Assembly (NCBI GenBank): GCA_903970295.1
Contig: CAJCHQ010000967.1
Location: 1 to 5,163 of the forward strand
Reading direction: 5' to 3'
Length of the DNA stretch: 5,163 nt
Source of the DNA: Bryobacterales bacterium
GTDB lineage: Bacteria; Cyanobacteriota; Vampirovibrionia; Obscuribacterales; Obscuribacteraceae
Shown here: one piece after another, positions 1 to 5,163 of the stretch
How the letters are laid out: each line of letters begins with the position of its first letter
Numbering within the stretch: the stretch's first letter is position 1
The notes under the pieces: model-generated
What the model saw: the letters and a program-made list of their open reading frames with translations, nothing else
Databases searched by the model: none
What the model was told of the DNA's origin: nothing
Translations under genes and position numbers: made by a program

Positions 1-343
1 AGCCATGTTCGAAGCCGTGGTAGCCGCCATAACCGCCACCAACGAAGGCGCCGGCAGTACCGCCGACGGGCGCGCCGACTGCGGTTTGCAAATCACCTTT
101 TTCGTCGCCGAACTTACCGGCTACTTGTCTGGTGCCTTTGCAGGAACCATGAAAGCCACCGTCGATTGGTCCGCTGACTAAACCAGTGAAGAGGGCTCCA
201 CTGACTCCGCCGAACGTTCTAATTGGGGCCATGATCACCCAATTAACTGGTTTTGCTTCGTAGTCGAGAGCAAAGGCCGGAGCCGCTGCACCCAACACTG
301 CTAATGCGGAAGTTAAGATCCGACCTAGATTTTTGTTCTTCAT
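1..343 (-). CDS. Small secreted glycine-zipper protein, paralogue A (3' end cut by window edge)
   Basis: Reading from the ATG at 343 to the window edge gives 114 residues with no stop. RBS-like GGTGGTGA (345-352) lies just before the ATG. Residues 1-25 look like a Sec signal peptide (MKNK basic start, hydrophobic core, AFA before the cleavage point) and no lipobox cysteine follows. The mature part carries two glycine runs with a period of four: G46, G54, G58, G62, G66, G70 (A at 50), then G90, G94, G98, G102, G106, G110, G114. Between them is FGDEKGDLQT (78-87), which is shared with the next two genes. By comparison with paralogue C about 15-20 residues should be missing, including a KPF box. 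The gene is third in a same-strand tandem array and 68 bases downstream of paralogue B. The family is not recognised. A membrane-inserting or self-associating envelope protein is inferred from the zipper pattern only. Confidence 0.85.
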   Translation of the reverse strand, partial: MKNKNLGRILTSALAVLGAAAPAFALDYEAKPVNWVIMAPIRTFGGVSGALFTGLVSGPIDGGFHGSCKGTRQVAGKFGDEKGDLQTAVGAPVGGTAGAFVGGGYGGYHGFEHG

Positions 344-373
344 TTCACCACCGTCTTTCGTTGTTATTGAAAT

Positions 374-403
374 TGCTCGATTTCGTTTGGCTCTAGCCGA
401 GCA
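374..403 (-). other. Weak inverted repeat between array genes A and B
   Basis: TGCTCG (374-379) and CGAGCA (398-403) form a six-base-pair stem around 18 bases, inside which GGCT/AGCC can pair as well. It sits just after the TAG stop of paralogue B. No T-run follows on the minus strand, so it is not a convincing intrinsic terminator. It may be a 3' mRNA structure or chance. Confidence 0.2.
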
Positions 404-411
404 GAGAGTAA

Positions 412-786
412 CTATTTGTCGCTATCGGTCACGATGAAGGATTCCCCGCTGAAAGGTTTGTCCCAGCCGGTAGTCCAGGCATGGTGCATTCCGTGGAAGG
501 CACCGTAGGGGATACCAAAGACAACGCCGCATGGAATTCCGATGACAGCGCCTACTATTTGTTGCTTCCAGCCATTTTCATCGCCGAAAGTTTCAGCCAG
601 ACCTTTCGAGGCCTTGACCGGACAACGATAGAGCGAATCGAGCACCATGCCTTCCGGGGTGTCGATTACTGTCGCCGTGGCAGCTCCTAACATCCCGACA
701 GGTCCGCCGCCATCAGCCATTGCGGGCAAAAAAGCGGTAGTAGTAAGTGCTGCAACAGCGATCAAAGACAAGACTTTATTTTTCAT
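412..786 (-). CDS. Small secreted glycine-zipper protein, paralogue B
   Basis: This gene encodes 124 residues. A GTG four codons upstream (798) is in frame, but it lies inside the ribosome binding site. AGGTGGAG (793-800) is six bases from the ATG at 786, which is therefore chosen. The MKNK start, hydrophobic core and AMA before D25 indicate a Sec signal peptide (1-24), leaving a mature chain of about 100 residues. The second half has glycines at exactly every fourth position (G79, 83, 87, 91, 95, 99), a textbook GxxxG zipper. It is preceded by FGDENGWKQQ (67-76) and followed by the C-terminal box KPFSGESF (110-117). The first half is poor in periodic glycine, unlike A and C, so one zipper seems to have decayed. 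C55 and C86 could pair if the protein is exported to an oxidising compartment. It lies between paralogues C (86 bases upstream) and A. No named family is recognised and the function is unknown. Confidence 0.85.
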   Translation of the reverse strand: MKNKVLSLIAVAALTTTAFLPAMADGGGPVGMLGAATATVIDTPEGMVLDSLYRCPVKASKGLAETFGDENGWKQQIVGAVIGIPCGVVFGIPYGAFHGMHHAWTTGWDKPFSGESFIVTDSDK

Positions 787-792
787 TTGTTT

Positions 793-800
793 CTCCACCT
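793..800 (-). promoter_or_regulatory. Ribosome binding site of paralogue B
   Basis: The minus strand reads AGGTGGAG, then AAACAA, then the ATG at 786. The spacing is good and rules out the in-frame GTG at 798 as the start. Paralogue C has the same arrangement (TGGAGAA, then the ATG). Confidence 0.7.
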
Positions 801-805
801 GAGAG

Positions 806-831
806 GAGGATGGTTCCTTGGAACCACCCTC
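806..831 (-). promoter_or_regulatory. RNA hairpin in the leader of paralogue B
   Basis: On the minus strand GAGGGTGGTTCC, AA, GGAACCATCCTC form a 12-pair stem. Its only non-Watson-Crick pair is G-U in the RNA (an A-C mismatch if read on the plus strand). In practice the top pairs would open to make a tetraloop. It lies between the stop of C and the ribosome binding site of B, ending six bases before the AGGTGGAG. No U-run follows (CTCTCAGG), so it is probably not an intrinsic terminator. A stability, processing or translation-control element is inferred. The pairing itself is seen directly. Confidence 0.55.
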
Positions 832-872
832 TCGATTACTTTGAACTGAGCGGTCTTGGGCAATTCACTTAG

Positions 873-1265
873 TTATTCATCCTTGAAGGTGAATGCTTCT
901 TTTGTGAAGGGTTTGCCGTAGCCGGTCTTAGCGCCATGAACTGCTCCATCGAAGCAACCATATGCACTGCCACCAACTGCGCCAACAGGACCACCGATAA
1001 CCATGCCGGTGATCGTCTGCAAAGTGCCATCTTCGTTGCCCATTCCACCGGCAACGACTTTCGAAGCCTTGATGTAGCCCTTGACGCCATCTTTCAATGC
1101 GCCGAGAGGAACGCCTACTGTCATGCCAACACCAGCGCCTACGACTCTGACTGGAATGTTGACGATCGATTCAAATGTAGATTCATCACCAGCCAAGGAT
1201 GGAGCAACCAAGGTGCCGACCAGAGCCGAGGCGAGAATGAATGAGGACGCTAACTTCTTAAGCAT
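873..1265 (-). CDS. Small secreted glycine-zipper protein, paralogue C
   Basis: This gene encodes 130 residues. An ATG at 1277 is in frame, but the ATG at 1265 has GGAG (1272-1275) six bases upstream and gives a cleaner signal peptide, so it is preferred. Residues 1-25 are a Sec signal peptide (MLKK, hydrophobic core, SLA before G26). The mature chain has a first zipper at G43, 47, 51, 55 and 63 (D at 59). A linker with MGNEDGTLQT (75-84) follows, then a long second zipper with eight glycines in strict period four (G87, 91, 95, 99, 103, 107, 111, 115), then KPFTKEAF (118-125) and an acidic end. It is the first gene of the array after a 342-base gap and probably carries the array promoter. It is the clearest example of two zipper halves in one chain. 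The family is not recognised. The pattern resembles that of glycine-zipper envelope proteins in general, without sequence-level identification. Confidence 0.87.
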   Translation of the reverse strand: MLKKLASSFILASALVGTLVAPSLAGDESTFESIVNIPVRVVGAGVGMTVGVPLGALKDGVKGYIKASKVVAGGMGNEDGTLQTITGMVIGGPVGAVGGSAYGCFDGAVHGAKTGYGKPFTKEAFTFKDE

Positions 1266-1271
1266 GCAATT

Positions 1272-1275
1272 CTCC
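1272..1275 (-). promoter_or_regulatory. Ribosome binding site of paralogue C
   Basis: GGAG lies six bases before the ATG at 1265 and overlaps the alternative upstream ATG (1277-1275). The upstream ATG has only AAGAG directly against it, which is too close, so the downstream start is favoured. Confidence 0.6.
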
Positions 1276-1331
1276 ATCTCTTAGCAATCAATTTAGTGCA
1301 GTCCCGAACCTTGCGGCCCGAAGACAAACCA

Positions 1332-1359
1332 ATTGTACCCATTTATTCGGAGAGGTCCA
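1332..1359 (-). promoter_or_regulatory. Candidate sigma70-type promoter for the secreted-protein array
   Basis: On the minus strand TGGACC (four of six matches to TTGACA) is followed after 16 bases by TACAAT (five of six matches to TATAAT). It would start transcription near 1325, leaving a leader of about 60 bases before paralogue C. Placement at the head of the array makes sense, but matches this good occur by chance. Confidence 0.35.
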
Positions 1360-1607
1360 TATTGGCGGCTATCATAAAACCGATGTGGTCACTCAAAGCC
1401 GCTACCTGAAAGGATCTTGCAAATTTTATCTTCGTGTAAAAACTTTGTTTGAATGGCTGAGCTCTTTTCAAGTGCTGCTCTGGATTGGGCATCTGAATTG
1501 CCCCATACCTCTCAACAACTGCCAATGTCGAGTCGGCTCGCTTGCCACCGCTGATGATGCCAAGAGAATAAGTTGGAGTTTACAGCTTTTAAAATTAAGT
1601 GGTGCTG

Positions 1608-2954
1608 TCAAGCCGACAGTAGATCGCTTTCGCTTTCGTGACCATGTTCGGTCGGGTGCCAGGTCGAGGTTTGCCGACCAAACATAATTTGACAGAACGA
1701 AACAATAATCACGGGCACCCAGTGTCCGTAGATATAAATTACGACAGCGGCACTGTGCCATAGTGCGCGCCAGATTTTCATATTCGGACGATACATCTCG
1801 ATCGCCACTAGCATATTCAACTGCGTAATCAACATCACCGCCATCGACACCAGCCCGAAGAATTTCCCATTAGTCGGCACGCCGGTTGCCAGATGAATGC
1901 ACTCTGAGGCTGTTTCGCAGAGCATGAGGGCCGGCACTACAAAGTAGATCGTAAATACTAAAGTGTCGATTCTTTCCACCAGGGACAAACGCGTCGGTGA
2001 ATTGAGCGGAAAAATGTAATCGAGATAGCGCCTGATCGAACCTTCGGCCCATCGTCTGCGTTGACGCAAGAGTGCTTTCAATTTGATCACGCCTTCTTCC
2101 CAGACGTGCGCGTCAGGGCAAAAACGGATATCCCAGTTGCTCACAAGCAGACGCATCGATAAATCGAGATCATCTGTAATCGCTTTGTTATTCCAACCAC
2201 CAACATCGACTAAAGCGGCCCGTTTGATGATTTGTCCGTTGCCACGCAGTTCAACAGCACCACCGATGAGGTCACGCCCCATCTGGAAATAAGTATCAAG
2301 AGCATATTCCGAAGCCTGGCAGTCAACTAGAAAACCGGACTGGTGCTCGAAAATTTTCTTCTGTGCTTGGACTGCCCCTATGCCTTCGGCAGCCAGAACC
2401 GGCAGCATGATTTTGAAAAAGTTGGGAGCCACATAAGCGTCGGCATCGAATACAGCAATCACTTCACCCTTCGAGAGCGGCAATGCGGCGTTTAAGGCGG
2501 CTGACTTACCCGGATAAGAACAGGGTTTGCGGGTGACCACACGCAAACGAGGAAATTCTTGCTGCAAACGACTCAACACCTCACCTGTGCTGTCTGTCGA
2601 ATTGTCGTCGATGACCCAGACGTCGAAGTTCTCGTAATCGATCTTAAAGAAATTGCGGATCGTTTTTTCAATTACCTTGGCTTCGTTTTTGGCGGCAATA
2701 AAAATATCGAGGACAGGCTGCCACTGTTCTTCGTTGCTGACAGGATTTTCCAGAAGTTCGGCTTTAGCTCGGCGGCTTGATTTACGTTGCCATCGACCCT
2801 GGGCGATTAGCAACCAAATGCTGTGCATGACCAAGAAAACGCAACAGAACGACAAAAGCCACAAGACTTCGGGTCCCGTCACCCATTCATCGATGGCTTT
2901 GAGACCCATCCAGGCGGCTACGACGAGCGACAATAATATGATGCGGTTTCTCAT
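1608..2954 (-). CDS. Membrane family 2 glycosyltransferase, processive polysaccharide synthase type
   Basis: This is a complete 448-residue protein of the GT2 family (PgaC/IcaA, NodC and hyaluronan/cellulose synthase-like). It should transfer sugar from a nucleotide-sugar to a growing polysaccharide at the inner membrane. Two hydrophobic segments come first (about 5-21 and 30-51). The cytosolic GT-A domain follows, with IAAKNEAKVIEKTI (86-99), DDNSTD (116-121), the metal-binding DAD (170-172), RGNGQ (237-241, acceptor-loop position), TDD (260-262, catalytic base) and QRRRW (298-302). The last motif is the QxxRW signature of processive enzymes. About three membrane segments follow (331-347, 365-387, 398-425), then a short polar tail. 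No catalytic residue is missing. The ATG at 2954 is the only ATG, GTG or TTG start after an in-frame TGA, although its ribosome site is poor. The gene is 71 bases after the exporter gene. No PgaA, PgaB or BcsB-like partner lies in the window, so the polymer cannot be named. A non-processive GT2 is possible but less likely. Confidence 0.9.
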   Translation of the reverse strand: MRNRIILLSLVVAAWMGLKAIDEWVTGPEVLWLLSFCCVFLVMHSIWLLIAQGRWQRKSSRRAKAELLENPVSNEEQWQPVLDIFIAAKNEAKVIEKTIRNFFKIDYENFDVWVIDDNSTDSTGEVLSRLQQEFPRLRVVTRKPCSYPGKSAALNAALPLSKGEVIAVFDADAYVAPNFFKIMLPVLAAEGIGAVQAQKKIFEHQSGFLVDCQASEYALDTYFQMGRDLIGGAVELRGNGQIIKRAALVDVGGWNNKAITDDLDLSMRLLVSNWDIRFCPDAHVWEEGVIKLKALLRQRRRWAEGSIRRYLDYIFPLNSPTRLSLVERIDTLVFTIYFVVPALMLCETASECIHLATGVPTNGKFFGLVSMAVMLITQLNMLVAIEMYRPNMKIWRALWHSAAVVIYIYGHWVPVIIVSFCQIMFGRQTSTWHPTEHGHESESDLLSA

Positions 2955-2974
2955 TATCGTTCTAAGTTTGACAT
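2954..2974 (-). promoter_or_regulatory. Possible six-codon leader ORF overlapping the glycosyltransferase start
   Basis: The minus strand has an ATG at 2974 followed by five codons and TAA (MSNLER), and its stop overlaps the glycosyltransferase ATG as TAATG. GGTGA lies ten bases before the leader ATG, whereas the main ATG has no good ribosome site of its own. AGAACGATA occurs directly before each of the two starts (2974-2982 and 2955-2963). Translation of the leader followed by reinitiation would explain the arrangement. Chance is a serious alternative at this length. Confidence 0.3.
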
Positions 2975-3025
2975 ATCGTTCTTTTCACCGCCAGTTTTTC
3001 CGTCGATTTTTGTCTACAAATAGCG

Positions 3026-4360
3026 TTATTTCTTGCCTTTTGAGGCATGAGCGAGCACCCGGGCGAGCTGGGCGCAACCAAAAACAAGTGTCGGCAATCC
3101 GAGTATGAGAAAAGTCGTAGAGACCCCACCGGGTAGGTTGTCGGCTGCCACACCGGCGAGAATTACGGGAATCGTCGAAGCTGCTGACATCGCTGTATTT
3201 TGAGCGCCGAAAACTTTTCCTCTCAACTCCTCTGGCACAGCCGCCTGCAATGACGATTGGGTCGGCACGGCGATGAAGGCACATGAAATTCCCGTAAGCA
3301 TTGCCAAGATAAGTGGGAACGACATGAGGGCACCGTTGAAATAAACGTTGCCCCAACCTATATGTGGGAAAACGAACACTTGAATGAAACCCAGAGCGCC
3401 AATCAGGCTCATGAACAAACCGAGCCCGGTGAATCCGGAATAGACCAGACGAGCCGGGTCGACAGCTTTAGATTTATGTCCGACCCAAAAGTTGCCGAGA
3501 CCCATGCCCAGACCGGCGGCAGCAATGATGTATCCGAATTTTGACGGCTCGATATGCATGACCTGATCTGAAAGTCCCACAGCCAAAATGTTGAGTGTGA
3601 TGATCGTGCTGAACAGAAAAGTGATCTTCGATATTGCCTTGAAGACCGGTGGATTATTGGCGATATAGGCGATGCCGAACCTGAGTTCTTCCCACCAAAC
3701 ATCGTTGACTCGAGCTTTGCTCTTGCCTCCTTGCATGCCGAAAAGCACTAGTAATGCAGCAATGAGAAAACCACCTGCCACTGCCCACGGAGCTTTCTCA
3801 GTGCCCGTGAAAGCAATGATCGGTTCACCTATGGCAAAACCAAAACCCAGCGCCACCATCATCGTCGTGAAAAAAAGCGAGTTAGCCGAAAAGAGATCGC
3901 CCGACTTCACCAGGCGCGGTATCGATGATGACTCGGCCGGGAAGAAGAATTGAGAAGCCATGGAAATAAGCATCGCTAAAAGGAAAGCGAATATGTGCGA
4001 TTGTCCGGTCCAGGGACTGGCAACGAGACAAACAAAGGCAGCACGCGCCAGGTTGGAGATAACCATCACCGATTTGTTCGGCCACCGATCTACATAGACA
4101 CCTGCCACCGGACTCAATATCACGGCCGGAATTGTAAACGCGATATAAAGACGGCTCGTCATTTCTGCTGCACCGATAGCGTGGGCAGCGTTTTGATGAC
4201 TGGTTAAGACAGCGACAAACAACACAAAGACAGCTCGGTCTGCGAACTGAGAAAAAATCTGGGCAATCCACAAACACATGAACTGCCGATTCCGAAACAG
4301 AGAAGCGTAGCCGCTCATTTCATCCGAATCTGCGCGAGGCTCAGTAATTTGAGATGTCAC
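3026..4360 (-). CDS. Major facilitator superfamily exporter, MFS_3 (EntS/macrolide-efflux-like) type
   Basis: This is a complete 444-residue inner-membrane transporter, the usual length for the family, with about 12 hydrophobic segments in two halves. The features of MFS_3 exporters are visible. FRNRQFMCLWIAQIFSQFAD (22-41) opens helix 1. A motif A variant, GVYVDRWPNK (87-96), follows helix 2, with R106 in the next helix. PAESSSIPRLV (141-151) and SANSLFFTTMM (158-168) lie around helix 5. A central polar loop (about 211-238) has WWEELRFGIAYI. PTQSSLQAAVPEELRGKVFG (366-385) lies around helix 10. The start is the GTG at 4360, which has a weak ribosome site. The ATG at residue 15 (4318), with GGATGAA directly before it, is a real alternative and would still include helix 1. 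The family exports siderophores, macrolides or lipids by proton antiport, and the substrate cannot be inferred here. It follows lpxA at 158 bases and precedes the polysaccharide synthase. Confidence 0.88.
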   Translation of the reverse strand: MTSQITEPRADSDEMSGYASLFRNRQFMCLWIAQIFSQFADRAVFVLFVAVLTSHQNAAHAIGAAEMTSRLYIAFTIPAVILSPVAGVYVDRWPNKSVMVISNLARAAFVCLVASPWTGQSHIFAFLLAMLISMASQFFFPAESSSIPRLVKSGDLFSANSLFFTTMMVALGFGFAIGEPIIAFTGTEKAPWAVAGGFLIAALLVLFGMQGGKSKARVNDVWWEELRFGIAYIANNPPVFKAISKITFLFSTIITLNILAVGLSDQVMHIEPSKFGYIIAAAGLGMGLGNFWVGHKSKAVDPARLVYSGFTGLGLFMSLIGALGFIQVFVFPHIGWGNVYFNGALMSFPLILAMLTGISCAFIAVPTQSSLQAAVPEELRGKVFGAQNTAMSAASTIPVILAGVAADNLPGGVSTTFLILGLPTLVFGCAQLARVLAHASKGKK

Positions 4361-4378
4361 TGCACTTGGGTTCCCACG

Positions 4379-4390
4379 AGACCATGGTCT
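4379..4390. promoter_or_regulatory. 12-base perfect palindrome upstream of the exporter gene
   Basis: AGACCATGGTCT is a perfect inverted repeat ending 18 bases before the GTG start of the exporter. Its position in the leader or promoter zone fits an operator. No regulator gene is in the window and no second copy was seen. Confidence 0.3.
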
Positions 4391-4439
4391 TACTTTACCA
4401 TCCTACTTAGAGTGACGCGCGAGCGACCAACAGTTGATT

Positions 4440-4457
4440 GGGTGCACTGCCGTGCCC
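4440..4457. other. Bulged inverted repeat in the lpxA-exporter gap
   Basis: GGGTGCAC, TGCC, GTGCCC can fold into a six- to seven-pair hairpin with one bulged base. No T-run follows on either side. It may be part of a leader structure for the exporter mRNA or chance. Confidence 0.2.
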
Positions 4458-4488
4458 GCTTGCAAAAGGACTGCTAAGCATTCTAGCT

Positions 4489-4513
4489 AAAAATCTTATT
4501 TCGGGCGAAGCCC
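4489..4513 (-). terminator. Weak terminator-like element after lpxA
   Basis: Directly after the lpxA stop the minus strand reads GGGC, TTC, GCCC (4513-4503), then nine bases, then five T (4493-4489). The short GC stem and distance to the T-run make this a poor match to an intrinsic terminator, but its location is right. Confidence 0.3.
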
Positions 4514-4518
4514 CCGCG

Positions 4519-5163
4519 TTAGACGGTTTGCGGGCTGGGTAAACTTTCTTCGAAATCGCCTGATTCAGCTTCGTCATCGACTGTCTTGCCAACAACTCCC
4601 CGTTTAGTCGTGCGGAAAAACTCGAGAATTTCAACGATTTCGGGGTATTGGACGATTTCACGCTCGATACGCTCTAATGATTGAGCAATGTTATCGTCTG
4701 ACAAATAAATCATGCGGTAGGCATTCTTTACAGCTGTTCGCACTTCCGGTTTGAATTTGGCTCGGCGCAAGCCCAATATATTGATGCCTCGAATTCGGCA
4801 GGGTCGACCATCGCACATGGCAAAAGGCGGCAGATCTTTACGTGTGCCGCCGACACCGCTAATCATGCAGTAGCGTCCAATCCTGACGTGTTGATGCATG
4901 GCCACCAGACCGGCCATGACTGTGCCGTCACCAACTTGCACGTAGCCACCCAATGTAGCGGCATTGGCCATAATTACACCACGGCCGACAAGGCAATTAT
5001 GTGCGACGTGGGCGAAGTTCATGAGAAAAGAATCGTCACCGACCATTGTGAATCCTTCTTTGGTCGCTTTGTGGATAGTGGCGTATTCACGCACTGTCAC
5101 CCGGTCGCCAATAATGACCCCCGTTTCTTCACCGTTATAGCTCAAGTCCTGGGGGTCCAAGCC
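4519..5163 (-). CDS. lpxA: UDP-N-acetylglucosamine acyltransferase (5' end cut by window edge)
   Basis: LpxA moves a 3-hydroxyacyl chain from acyl-carrier protein to the 3-OH of UDP-GlcNAc, the first step of lipid A synthesis, in the cytosol as a homotrimer. The visible 214 residues start at the equivalent of E. coli residue 69, so about 68 residues lie outside the window. The hexapeptide-repeat left-handed helix is clear (VIIGDRVTVREYATIH, MANAATLGGYVQVGDG). Catalytic H125 of E. coli corresponds to H55 here (NFAHVAHNC), H160 to H90 (AMHQHV) and D74 to D6 (PQDLSY). The LpxA-specific C-terminal helices follow (INILGLRRAKF, NAYRMIYLSDD, FFRTTKRGV). The hydrocarbon-ruler position, G173 in E. coli, is G103. 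After the usual end the protein continues for about 20 acidic residues (TVDDEAESGDFEESLPSPQ). The next gene downstream is an exporter and not lpxB. Confidence 0.95.
   Translation of the reverse strand, partial: GLDPQDLSYNGEETGVIIGDRVTVREYATIHKATKEGFTMVGDDSFLMNFAHVAHNCLVGRGVIMANAATLGGYVQVGDGTVMAGLVAMHQHVRIGRYCMISGVGGTRKDLPPFAMCDGRPCRIRGINILGLRRAKFKPEVRTAVKNAYRMIYLSDDNIAQSLERIEREIVQYPEIVEILEFFRTTKRGVVGKTVDDEAESGDFEESLPSPQTV

Larger units (their letters stand above)
1266..1607. other. 342-base gap between the glycosyltransferase and the secreted-protein array
   Basis: No convincing gene is visible. A minus-strand frame from an ATG at 1492 to a stop at 1343 would encode 49 residues (start MPNPEQHLKR) with GGGG eight bases upstream, but its composition is not distinctive and it has no recognisable motif. 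The gap also contains a small GGGCA/TGCCC hairpin (1489-1505), a candidate promoter (1332-1359) and a CCCGAA direct repeat (1303-1308 and 1317-1322). No clear terminator follows the glycosyltransferase stop. ACAGC/GCTGT can pair there, but no T-run follows. Confidence 0.6.

Noticed and set aside
936..1244. Plus-strand frame of 102 residues opposite paralogue C
   Set aside because: It is almost entirely antisense to a gene with a signal peptide and conserved paralogues. Its Cys/Asn/Thr-rich translation looks like a reverse-frame artefact.
1..1265. Array genes as class II two-peptide bacteriocins, because of their GxxxG motifs
   Set aside because: They have Sec signal peptides with AxA-type cleavage and not double-glycine leaders, mature chains of about 100 residues, and no immunity or dedicated ABC transporter gene nearby.
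1343..1492. Possible 49-residue minus-strand gene between the synthase and the array
   Set aside because: There is a modest GGGG before the ATG, but no motif, signal or paralogue, and the array promoter candidate overlaps its end. Kept only as a note in the gap description.
1468..1761. Minus-strand frame of 97 residues overlapping the synthase 3' end
   Set aside because: More than half of it overlaps the conserved C-terminal membrane region of the synthase in another frame, and the translation is Arg/Cys-rich without motifs.
3009..3020. TTTGTCTACAAA inverted repeat after the exporter stop
   Set aside because: The arms are five bases of mostly A/T around two bases and no T-run is correctly placed, so it is not credible as a terminator or operator.
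2653..3108. Plus-strand frame of 151 residues opposite the glycosyltransferase
   Set aside because: It lies antisense to the conserved N-terminal part of the synthase and into the gap, has no recognisable motif or credible ribosome site, and is a by-product of the real gene's codon use.
4407..4661. Minus-strand frame of 84 residues across the lpxA end
   Set aside because: It overlaps the lpxA C-terminus in another frame and runs through the terminator-like element. There is no coding evidence.
1..5163. CRISPR array, tRNA or rRNA gene, insertion sequence, toxin-antitoxin pair or phage genes
   Set aside because: I looked for regularly spaced repeats, cloverleaf-like sequences, transposase motifs and terminal inverted repeats, and saw none.

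Overview
The window reads as a piece of a chromosome from a diderm (outer-membrane) bacterium of middling GC. All supported genes lie on the minus strand, so transcription runs from high to low coordinates. The clearest taxonomic hint is a lipid A gene, lpxA, which implies a lipopolysaccharide-type outer membrane. The general look (medium GC, families of small secreted proteins, envelope genes not in the enterobacterial order) recalls non-photosynthetic Cyanobacteria relatives such as Obscuribacterales, but that is a weak impression and not shown by the sequence.

Layout in the direction of transcription: (1) 5163-4519, the 3' three quarters of lpxA, cut by the right edge. (2) A 158-base gap with a weak terminator-like hairpin and a 12-base perfect palindrome. 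(3) 4360-3026, a complete 12-helix-type major facilitator exporter of the MFS_3/EntS-like kind. (4) A 71-base gap that ends in a possible six-codon leader ORF overlapping the next start by one base. (5) 2954-1608, a complete membrane-bound family 2 glycosyltransferase with all the motifs of processive polysaccharide synthases. (6) A 342-base gap holding a candidate promoter. (7) An array of three small secreted paralogues, 1265-873, 786-412 and 343-1, the last cut by the left edge.

The most interesting part is the array. Each protein has a Sec signal peptide and a mature domain of about 100 residues in which glycine recurs at every fourth residue, six to eight times in succession (a glycine zipper). 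A [FM]G[DN]E-x-G-x(2)-Q segment precedes the zipper, and a KPF[ST]-x-E-[AS]-F box closes the two proteins whose ends are visible. The first half of two of the proteins carries a second zipper, so the domain looks internally duplicated. I do not recognise a named family, and function is unknown. Membrane insertion or self-assembly in the envelope is the natural inference.

The genes do not form an obvious single pathway. LpxA (lipid A), the polysaccharide synthase and the secreted zipper proteins all concern the cell envelope, and the exporter could serve the envelope or efflux. Gaps of 68-342 bases argue against one tightly coupled operon, although the three array genes are probably co-transcribed.
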